From positions 1 to 64,000 of the forward strand of contig JAOAIJ010000041.1 in assembly GCA_026414765.1 (NCBI GenBank): a stretch of DNA of 64,000 nt, written 5' to 3'. Below the pieces are notes generated by a model that saw only the letters and a program-made list of their open reading frames with translations, was not told the origin of the DNA and searched no databases. Source of the stretch: Clostridia bacterium (GTDB taxonomy: Bacteria > Bacillota > Clostridia > Acetivibrionales > DSM-27016). Below, piece by piece: positions 9,491 through 17,300 of this stretch; positions within the stretch are counted from its first letter, which is position 1; each line of letters begins with the position of its first letter. Both the position numbers and the translations under genes were made by a program.

Positions 9491-9547
9491 TTATAGCTAC
9501 ATAACAACTTGCATTTTTAATATGTGTTTTATGAGGATAATATCGGT

Positions 9548-9760
9548 TTAACTCATATCACTTCTATATTCCAGAATATCACCTGGTTGACATTCTAATA
9601 CTTTGCAAATTGCCTCTAATGTTGAAAGCCTAATTGCTTTTGCCTTTCCATTTTTCAATATAGAAAGGTTAGCCATTGTTATCCCAACCCTCTCTGAAAG
9701 TTCTGTGACACTCATTTTCCTTTTAGCTATCATTACATCAATATTAATTATAATTGCCAT
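9548..9760 (-). CDS. Small XRE-family transcriptional regulator
   Basis: A 70-residue protein that is essentially one Cro/CI-type helix-turn-helix: VTELSERVGITMANLSILKNGKAKAIRLSTLEAIC spans the helices, and the end CQPGDILEY is typical of YozG-like mini-regulators. The ATG at 9760 follows GAGGTG at a good distance; a GTG nine bases upstream overlaps that site and is unlikely. It starts 11 bases after the DUF2975 membrane protein gene ends. This two-gene pairing is common in Firmicutes, where the regulator is thought to control the operon. A candidate operator lies upstream at 10312-10336. Confidence 0.9.
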   Translation of the reverse strand: MAIIINIDVMIAKRKMSVTELSERVGITMANLSILKNGKAKAIRLSTLEAICKVLECQPGDILEYRSDMS

Positions 9761-9770
9761 GTTATTCACC

Positions 9771-10283
9771 TCACACCGTTAAATCATTTTCTGATTTAAT
9801 ATCAATCGCTTCTTCTAAAAGTCTTTGAAGAACAGCAGCGAATACTGAGATTACCATTGAAGCAAAGATAGGGATCATTCCGACTATTATGAGACCTGGG
9901 GCATCGTCTTTCTCTGCTATGAGATAAACGAATGGCATCATTACCACAAACAAGGTACTGATTGTGATTGCACAGTATTTTATATTCTTTAAAGCCTTAA
10001 CAGAAATTTGTGAGAAAGCTTTGTTTTTATCAATATAGCTTAAAAGCCTAAAAGCCTTATACAATGCAATGTAAAACGGTATCGCTGAGGCATATATGCC
10101 TACTAAAATGGGATATAGTATATGGGCATAATCCGGGTTTACCGGATTATTAGCTAACCAAGGCAAACCCAATATACATAAGGCAAGAACTGGAGTTCCA
10201 ATAAAAATAACTGCTATCTTTAAGAAAATTGTTGAACTAAAAATTGCAGCTATCTTTAAGGAAATTGTAGAAAATAGTTTCAT
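9771..10283 (-). CDS. DUF2975 family membrane protein
   Basis: A 170-residue integral membrane protein with four hydrophobic segments. The conserved cytoplasmic-loop stretch NKAFSQISVKALKNIKYCA is characteristic of DUF2975. The ATG at 10283 follows GAGGTG; the ATG five codons earlier overlaps that site. The gene for the small XRE regulator follows directly, the usual partner for this family. Function is unknown. Constant pairing with a regulator suggests a membrane sensor or a modulator of the regulator, but nothing in the sequence proves it. Confidence 0.85.
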   Translation of the reverse strand: MKLFSTISLKIAAIFSSTIFLKIAVIFIGTPVLALCILGLPWLANNPVNPDYAHILYPILVGIYASAIPFYIALYKAFRLLSYIDKNKAFSQISVKALKNIKYCAITISTLFVVMMPFVYLIAEKDDAPGLIIVGMIPIFASMVISVFAAVLQRLLEEAIDIKSENDLTV

Positions 10284-10311
10284 AAAAGGACACCTCATTT
10301 ATTTATTTATA

Positions 10312-10336
10312 GATAAATTATATTTCATAATTTATC
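10312..10336 (-). promoter_or_regulatory. Candidate operator upstream of the DUF2975/XRE operon
   Basis: A perfect inverted repeat, GATAAATTAT, five bases, ATAATTTATC, placed about 30 bases upstream of the DUF2975 start codon. Its position and symmetry suit the site of a dimeric HTH regulator, most simply the XRE protein encoded in the same operon. Confidence 0.5.
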
Positions 10337-10476
10337 GAAAGTCAATAAAATATTATTGAGGTATAATATATTATTATTGTTATCTGAATACGAAATTTAG
10401 GTAAAGATGAATTAATAGGCTGAATACTATTATCCAGAGAATACAAACTAAATTGCTTTTTGATTGTCTTTATGAG

Positions 10477-11832
10477 TTATTTGAAACTAAAAATAATCGG
10501 GAACACAAATGCTACAACTGCGATCCAGGCTGCATAAAAGTACAGATAAAATGTTTGCCATCTCTCAAGTATTGAAAACTCAATTTTCTTTGCAAAATAG
10601 CGAATGTATAACAAGGCAAGACCGCCAAGGTTAACTAACAATGCGATATTTTCGCCAAGAGCGGCAACTTTGTTCGGAGTAATCCCAAATGATGATAGTC
10701 TAAAAAGTATTGCAGACAAAGCAATGCCATCGATAATCAGCGCAACGATTATTAGAGAAAGATTCAAATAATCAAAGATATTTGGAGCAGATTGTTTATC
10801 TCTGGCGGAAATCACATAAAGAACAAGGCCGAGAACTAATACAAGCATTAAATCAAATTGGATTAAAAAATCTCTATCCATAAATGGACTTCTTCCTAAA
10901 ACTATCATGCTTAATAAAAATGCTGTCATGATTATTAGGAACAGAGGGCTGAAAATTTTGGCCAAAACAGGTGCAAAGTTTTCTACGATGCTTCTTTTTG
11001 ATTCGACTAGAAATACAGTTATCATAGCAGCCGCGCATCCACCGTATACCAAAAAGTACTCGGGGACAAATTTACTAAGGTCGATTTGAATTGCGCTAAA
11101 TAAAACTAGAGTAAATCCAGATAGGACTACGATTCCAGCTAATGTCAGTCCGCCATAAATCACTGATTCTCCGGTAAAGCGGATGAAATCCATCCTACCT
11201 TTGCTGCTGCGCCATTTTTCGCCAATATATGCAACCCCCGTAATTAGCCACAAAAACATAGGTAGATGGATTCCAGTCAGTAATTCAGTATTTTTAGGTG
11301 CAAATGACGGATAAAAATTAATTGTTACAGCACTTATAATAAAAATTCCTATGATTATACTGACCAGTTTGCGGTTAAGATTGTGCCTAATTGCGAAGAA
11401 ACCAACGATAAAAGGCAAAATAAAGAACCCAAGATTTTTAAGAAAAAATAATTCTGACCCCGGGGAGAACATATGATAACCGAAAAGTTCAGGTATTTTT
11501 GCCATAGTCCCGGACAATATTGAAAAAATGATGACTAAAAAAATATCCTTGCGGGTCTTTTTCTTGATTTCTGGGTCTATGGAAGCAGAGAATAGATTTT
11601 TCCACATTTTTTCCGTATTAACCTTGGAATATTCTGAAGACAGCTTGTTGATACTACCTAAACGTTTCAGACTTATTAAAAATGCTTCATCCTCTGATAA
11701 TCCCGCTTTAGTTAAGTCTTCGATTTCATCGCGTAAATGACTTTCAAGTTCTAAAATGTCAGTTTCTTTAAGGTTTCCTCCCGAACGTAAATTATCGCTC
11801 CATGCACGAATATTTGATTCTAACTCAAACAT
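10477..11832 (-). CDS. HAAS/permease-prefix domain membrane protein
   Basis: A 451-residue protein. Residues 1-70 form a soluble helical domain with ELESHLRDEIEDL and AGLSEDEAFLISLKRLG, the signature of the HAAS or permease-prefix domain. About ten hydrophobic segments follow between residues 95 and 450. Proteins with this prefix are encoded next to PadR-type regulators, as here: the start lies 26 bases downstream of the padR-like stop on the same strand, preceded by GAGGAGG. The prefix is thought to act in signalling with the regulator. The membrane part shows no transporter motif that I recognise. Confidence 0.8.
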   Translation of the reverse strand: MFELESNIRAWSDNLRSGGNLKETDILELESHLRDEIEDLTKAGLSEDEAFLISLKRLGSINKLSSEYSKVNTEKMWKNLFSASIDPEIKKKTRKDIFLVIIFSILSGTMAKIPELFGYHMFSPGSELFFLKNLGFFILPFIVGFFAIRHNLNRKLVSIIIGIFIISAVTINFYPSFAPKNTELLTGIHLPMFLWLITGVAYIGEKWRSSKGRMDFIRFTGESVIYGGLTLAGIVVLSGFTLVLFSAIQIDLSKFVPEYFLVYGGCAAAMITVFLVESKRSIVENFAPVLAKIFSPLFLIIMTAFLLSMIVLGRSPFMDRDFLIQFDLMLVLVLGLVLYVISARDKQSAPNIFDYLNLSLIIVALIIDGIALSAILFRLSSFGITPNKVAALGENIALLVNLGGLALLYIRYFAKKIEFSILERWQTFYLYFYAAWIAVVAFVFPIIFSFK

Positions 11833-11857
11833 ATTGAAACCTCCTCTATTGATTGTT

Positions 11858-12178
11858 TTACAACGTTTTTAATAAAGTTGAATGAATCATTTGCCATTGT
11901 TTTTTGTGAATATCGAGTTCTTTCAAGCCTTCTTCATTGATCCTGTAATATTTGCGTTGGCGGCCAGTTTGAGAATCTTTCCAGTATGACTCGATTAAAC
12001 CTTGTTCTTCAAGTCGATGCAAAACAGGGTATAACATTCCTTCAGTCCAGATTAATTCATTACCGGAGAGCTCCTTAACTCTTTTGATAATAGAATAACC
12101 ATAGCTGTCGTTTTCCTTCAAAATTGCTAAAATTAACGGGATTGCCGATGCGGCAACCAAATCTTTTGATACATTCAT
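11858..12178 (-). CDS. PadR family transcriptional regulator
   Basis: A 106-residue winged-helix protein. LILAILKENDSYGYSIIKRV is the PadR opening helix, LIWTEGMLYPVLHRLEEQGLI the recognition helix region, and GRQRKYYRINEEG the beta-wing. The ATG at 12178 follows AGGGA; the ATG four codons earlier overlaps it. PadR proteins of this short type are dimeric repressors that respond to small molecules or stress. The gene is first in an operon with the HAAS membrane protein, and the promoter just upstream carries inverted repeats expected for autorepression. Confidence 0.92.
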   Translation of the reverse strand: MNVSKDLVAASAIPLILAILKENDSYGYSIIKRVKELSGNELIWTEGMLYPVLHRLEEQGLIESYWKDSQTGRQRKYYRINEEGLKELDIHKKQWQMIHSTLLKTL

Positions 12179-12191
12179 AGCATCCCTCATT

Positions 12192-12245
12192 ATACCTAGA
12201 ACTTCTATGCATATTAATGATACCTCGAAGTTCTAGGTATGTCAA
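12192..12245 (-). promoter_or_regulatory. padR promoter with overlapping inverted-repeat operator
   Basis: Read on the minus strand, TTGACA (12245-12240), 17 bases, and TATCAT (12222-12217) make a near-consensus promoter. ATACCT, nine bases, AGGTAT (12240-12220) fills the space between -35 and -10. A second, larger inverted repeat with perfect 14-base arms (12192-12205 and 12227-12240) ties this site to a copy placed just downstream of the start of transcription. Binding here would block RNA polymerase. The most likely ligand protein is the adjacent PadR regulator. Confidence 0.75.
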
Positions 12246-12540
12246 TACTGTAATTAATCAGAAGTGTGATTTTTTTTTATGCTCTTATATTATTGCAAAG
12301 TTTTCCAGACATATCTTCAGAATATCAAATGTTTTCTAAACCTACCGATAATTTTATTCTACGTATTAGATTTGGATTATTGTATATAGATTTTACAAAA
12401 TCTTAATATCAGTAAAATGTATTGATTTGTCAGTAATATATTTATTTATTTATCATTTATGATGTAATATAATTAAACTAGTAAAAATGGAATTGGATGG
12501 TAAGAAATGCAGACGAGAAATATTTCTAAGGAGCTGAAAC

Positions 12541-13440
12541 ATGGCCCATATAATGAGAATCGAATCCATATCTCAAATAAATGAGATGGTTGGATATGAA
12601 AAACTCAAACACCCCCTGATAACACTTCTCGAGCCTTCTAAGGTAAAAGTGATACCGGTAATTCAGCAAAAAATCGTAATGAGTTTATATAGTATCAGCC
12701 TAAAAAGTGGCCATGAATGTAAAATAAAATATGGTCGTCAGAACTATGATTTTCAGGAAGGGACCCTGATGTGTTTAGCACCTGGGCAAACCATAGAGCC
12801 GTTAAGTTCATCCGATAGTACAGAATTGGATGGATGGGTTCTTATTTTTCATCCTGATCTGATAAAAAAAAGCGCACTTAGCAAAAAGATGAATGAGTAT
12901 ACTTTTTTTTCATATGATTCACATGAGGCACTTCACCTGTCAAATCAGGAAAGAAGAACGGTCACCGATATAGTAAAAGCAATAAAGTATGAGTATAGTC
13001 AGAATTTAGATATATATAGCCAGGATTTGATCATTTCAAACCTTGAGCTTTTGCTAAATCACTGCAAACGTTTTTATAGTAGGCAATTTGTTACACGTAC
13101 AAATGTAAACAAGGATGTGGTTATCCGGTTTGAAAAATTTTTGAAGTCTTATTTCGACTCCGACAAACCAAAAACGCAGGGATTGCCCAGTGTCAAATAT
13201 TGTGCTAACGTAATGTGCTACTCTCCAAATTATCTAAGTGATTTGCTGAAAAAAGAAACAGGTAAAAACGCTCAAGAGCACATTCACTTTTACTTGATTG
13301 AAAAAGCGAAAATCATGCTCCTGGGAACTCAGGAACCAGTAAATAGTATTGCACATTCATTAGGATTTGAATATCCTCAGCATTTTTCGAAACTTTTTAA
13401 GAATAAAACCGGGATGTTACCGTCTGAGTATAGAAATTAA
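12541..13440 (+). CDS. AraC family transcriptional regulator
   Basis: A 299-residue protein with an N-terminal cupin-like sensor (KIKYGRQNYDFQEGTLMCLAPGQ around residues 60-85) and a C-terminal pair of helix-turn-helix motifs. CANVMCYSPNYLSDLLKKETG forms the first HTH, and NSIAHSLGFEYPQHFSKLFKNKTGMLPSEYR is the strongly conserved second HTH. Start: AAGGAGC seven bases before the ATG. The DUF4386 membrane protein gene begins 30 bases downstream, so the two are probably co-transcribed. The effector is unknown. The 12246-12540 leader has a TATAAT at 12468 but no clear -35. Confidence 0.92.
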   Translation: MAHIMRIESISQINEMVGYEKLKHPLITLLEPSKVKVIPVIQQKIVMSLYSISLKSGHECKIKYGRQNYDFQEGTLMCLAPGQTIEPLSSSDSTELDGWVLIFHPDLIKKSALSKKMNEYTFFSYDSHEALHLSNQERRTVTDIVKAIKYEYSQNLDIYSQDLIISNLELLLNHCKRFYSRQFVTRTNVNKDVVIRFEKFLKSYFDSDKPKTQGLPSVKYCANVMCYSPNYLSDLLKKETGKNAQEHIHFYLIEKAKIMLLGTQEPVNSIAHSLGFEYPQHFSKLFKNKTGMLPSEYRN

Positions 13441-13470
13441 CAAAACAATTGATTAACGAGGAGGAGAGAC

Positions 13471-14175
13471 ATGAATTCAAACAAAAAAGCTGCAAGAATT
13501 GCAGGAATGTGGTATTTGTTTATGGCTCTATTTTATACTTTCAGCATGATCTATGTTGACTCTTCATTTTATGTACCAGGTGATGTTGTGTCTACAGTCA
13601 ATAATATTCTCGCTTCAGAGTGGATATTCCGTTTAGGCTTCATAAGCTGTCTCATAGGTCATATCTGCTTCTTGTTCCTGGCAAATGCACTATACAAGTT
13701 GTTTAAACCAGTGGACAGCAATTTGGCCAGACAGATGGTAATACTTATTATTGTTGGTGTCTCGGTAGCTTTCCTCAACAGGCTTAACCAGCTTGCTTCA
13801 GTCCTGCTCCTGAATGGTGCCGGATATCTCTCAAGCTTTAAGACTTCTCAGTTACATGCATTGGCAATGGTGTTTCTTGATTTGCACAAGCATGGAGGAA
13901 TGATTACCATGATTTTCTGGGGACTCTGGCTTCTTCCACTCGGACTGCTTATTTTTAAGTCGGATATTATTCCTAAAGTTCTGGGAATTCTGTTAATAAG
14001 CGCATGCTTCTGCTACCTGATTGATTTCTTTGTGTTCTTCTTTTTCCCAGGCTATATAGAAGCAACCGATACAGTATTCTCTGTCGTCGAGGCTGTTGCT
14101 GAAGTATCATTTATCCTGTGGCTGCTGATTAGAGGTGTAAAAGGTAAGAAATCAGATGCATGCGGAGTGACCTGA
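13471..14175 (+). CDS. DUF4386 family membrane protein
   Basis: A 234-residue protein with six hydrophobic segments. AARIAGMWYLFMALFYTFSM at the N-terminus, LANALYKLFKPVDSNLARQM in the middle, and IFWGLWLLPLGLLIFKS late in the protein match the DUF4386 pattern. Preceded by GAGGAGG. The family has no known biochemical function. It is often found beside AraC or other regulators, as here, where it is 30 bases from the AraC stop. It may be the regulated target gene. Confidence 0.88.
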   Translation: MNSNKKAARIAGMWYLFMALFYTFSMIYVDSSFYVPGDVVSTVNNILASEWIFRLGFISCLIGHICFLFLANALYKLFKPVDSNLARQMVILIIVGVSVAFLNRLNQLASVLLLNGAGYLSSFKTSQLHALAMVFLDLHKHGGMITMIFWGLWLLPLGLLIFKSDIIPKVLGILLISACFCYLIDFFVFFFFPGYIEATDTVFSVVEAVAEVSFILWLLIRGVKGKKSDACGVT

Positions 14176-14227
14176 AGGATCGCGGCAAGGAAGCCGGTGC
14201 ATTGACACGTCGGTCGAAATTTGGTAG

Positions 14228-14261
14228 ATTTGGTAATATGTATATATACATATTACCAAAT
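14228..14261. repeat. 34-base perfect palindrome
   Basis: Bases 14228-14244 are the exact reverse complement of 14245-14261, with no loop. The arm begins ATTTGGTAATATG. It lies between the DUF4386 gene and the giant LamG gene, about 140 bases before the latter's start. There is no T-run behind it, so a terminator is less likely than a protein-binding site or a cruciform. The rest of 14176-14398 shows nothing else. Confidence 0.8.
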
Positions 14262-14398
14262 GTGCGAAGAAAAGTAAAAAAAGGTTCAGCATGGGTATTA
14301 CTATACCACTAAGCTCAAGCTGTGAAATGGTAAGTAAGAATATTGTGTGTATGCATCTGTCGCGTTAACATAATATAAAGTAAAGGGAGCTTCGAGCT

Positions 14399-17300
14399 AT
14401 GGAAATAAGTGAAATGAAAGAGTTGTTCAATAACGCAATAATTGCTTTGCCATCTTTAGATAAAAGTAAAACAATATCTGTTAAAGGGCTTCTGGAGCTG
14501 ATCAGCATTAATACTGAGGGGTTGATACTTCCTCAGGCGTCTATTGTATTGAATACCTTAAAGTCCATCACAAAAACTAAAGTGCTTGAAATCACTGGCA
14601 TGGTACAGATTGATAATTGCAATATGAATATAGTGCTCAGTATCGCAAAAAATGAACAGACCAAAGGTGTAAGCATTACCTTGGACTTTGAAGGTGAAAG
14701 CGGACAGGTACTATCATTTTCAGAGAGCTTAAATTCCCTACTTCCCCAATTATCCTTATCTAACGAATATATTCCGGTCGGTTTGGATTTGTCCTTAAGG
14801 AAAATAAGTCTGTCATATGATACTGCAAGCAAAAAGCTAAACGGCACACTTAAAGGAATTGCAGCTATAGATAAGTTTTCCATCGATATTAGCGGAAAAA
14901 TAGCAGATAAGGAGGCAAGCCTTTCTTTCAGCATTCCGTCAGTAAGTTTAAGAAAAGCAGTATCAATACTCGTAGCTGATGCAGATGTGCCAGGAATTCT
15001 TCCTGAAATAATTCTTGATAATATGAGTTTTACTGTTTCATCTAAAAGTGGATTTACTGTAAAAGGGACATCTTCTCTGACATGTTGGGAGTGGGATATT
15101 GGTACCGGGCATCCCTTCAATGCTCAAATAAGAGGAGAATTACTTCTAAAACGCGAGCCTGGCAAAAGCATTATGCTGGTCTTTGATGTGATTGGCGAGG
15201 GGGATGTTATACTGGCAGAAAATGACTTGTATATTACGTCCATAGGGCTAAAGCTGCGGCTGAATGCGGATAAAACCTGGTCAGTCAGCGGAAATACAGT
15301 GATTGTGCTTTTGGGAGAACCTTTTACCCTTGATGCTGTTTACGAAAAAAAGACTGAAAAACTCACTCTGTCGGGAGCTGCAAAAAATGGGGGATACTTC
15401 AGATATATCCTGGAGGATATAGGAGAAATAGCTTTCAAAGACTTGAAGATTATATTGCAGAAAAACGTGAAAAAGTTTGCATTTTCAGTAGAGGGTGAGG
15501 GCGGCATCAAAATATACAGTCTGTTTGGGGTACCCGGTATGGAGCAATGTGAAAATCTTTTGAATGTAAACATGGCTGTCAGCCTGTTCTACGACCAAAA
15601 GAACTATGGTATAGTATTAAGGCCAGACAAAGCTGATCTGACTATTCCTATCCCTGCCCCTGTAAAGGATGGAGCAATCTTTTTTGATATAATGTTCGGG
15701 GGTTTGCCGGAATCCGATCATAGCACAAAAGGCGGCGGGATATTCTTGACGAAAAATGAAATTTCCGCATCAGTAAAGTTGAGGTTCAGAGGGCTGCCGG
15801 AAGAGCTGTATGCCCTTGTGCCCAAGGATGGTTCAACTGCCACTCTCAAGATATCCAATAAAGGTGCTGAGTTAGGTATAGACCGTATCACTGCTCCAGT
15901 GGAAATAGCCATACCTCCATTAACTACAAATGACCCTTCTACAGGTGAGGAGCGAATGGTGGATTTGGGTAAAGCATTGATTGATATGACAGATCTCAAG
16001 CTAATCCTTGGCAAGGAAATACAGCTTTCTGTATTATTCGGTGTGGGGATACCCCAACTTCTCAATAAGATATTCGGCATTAAGGAAGATGGAAGCCCTT
16101 CAGTAGAATTCTTTAATACATATGATGCAAGGGACGAAGCTAGCAAGGAAGAAACTACCATAAAAATGAAACTAAGCATCGGTACAGAGGGAGTTTCAGC
16201 TACGATTGTCGGTAAAGCCTCTCCTATTAAGGCAATCAAGCTTAATACCGAAAATGATAAAACTTGGATTCATTGCAATTTGGGTGAGTTTGGACAAGCA
16301 AGCTTCCAAATGCCTGTCCTCAGTCTGGACGCAAAAAGCGGAAGTTTCAGGGCAAGTGGTGGTTTCGATGTCACAAAACCCTTGGCATTGCCCCTTACTC
16401 CATTCAAAGCTCTCTTTGAGCTTGCAGGTTTGAAGGATTTATCGAATATGCTGCCTAACAGCATCTCGATGTACCTGGCACACCAGTTTGAGCATTCCGA
16501 GTGGCCGGATAAAGCAATGCCTCGTCCTTCATTGCTTGACAGTCAGGGAAACCTTGATACGGCAGAAATAAAAAGAGTATTTACCGGTTTTGCAGACTCA
16601 ATGGCGGTAAAAATACCTGATGAGTTGTTAAGACAGTTTGATATGCTGGGGGATTGCTTTGACAGTCTGCCGGAAAAATTAAGACAATACCTGCAGTTCG
16701 AAATGCCAAAAAGCTTTTCCTTTGATCTTTCAGTTACAATTGATGGTGGAATTACATTTGAAGCCGGTGTGAAAGACGGAGACGAGCCGCTTAAGATTAT
16801 TTTTCCGGCTACAAACGGTTTTGGTCCCATACTTGTAGGAATTGAACTTACAAAAGTTGCCTTCGGAGAAATACTATCAGGCAACTTCTTTACGCTGGAA
16901 GCGGGAGTATGTGTAGATGTCTTCGATATTTCACAGATTATTGCAGCTTTGGTTTTGAAAAAAGTCTCAGACAAAATCCCCGTTAAATTGCCGGTTTGTG
17001 CGCCTGACTTCATTCACACAAGAATAATTCTTGATGATGTGTACATGATTATTGATTACAAAACAGTAGCTATGATCACTGATGTACCTATCCCAATACC
17101 TATTCCTGTGTTCTTTAAGCAACTAGGAATTGTGTACACCGACCTTTCGGGTGCAGAAATACGTGCAAATACAGCATTTCCAAAGCCAAAATTGGATTTA
17201 TCGGCTTTTGGCAAAATACTGCTGCAATTAAAGGATTTTTTTACAAAACATGATTCCATGATAGTACCTGAAAAATTAAATACAGATATGGACCTGCGGT

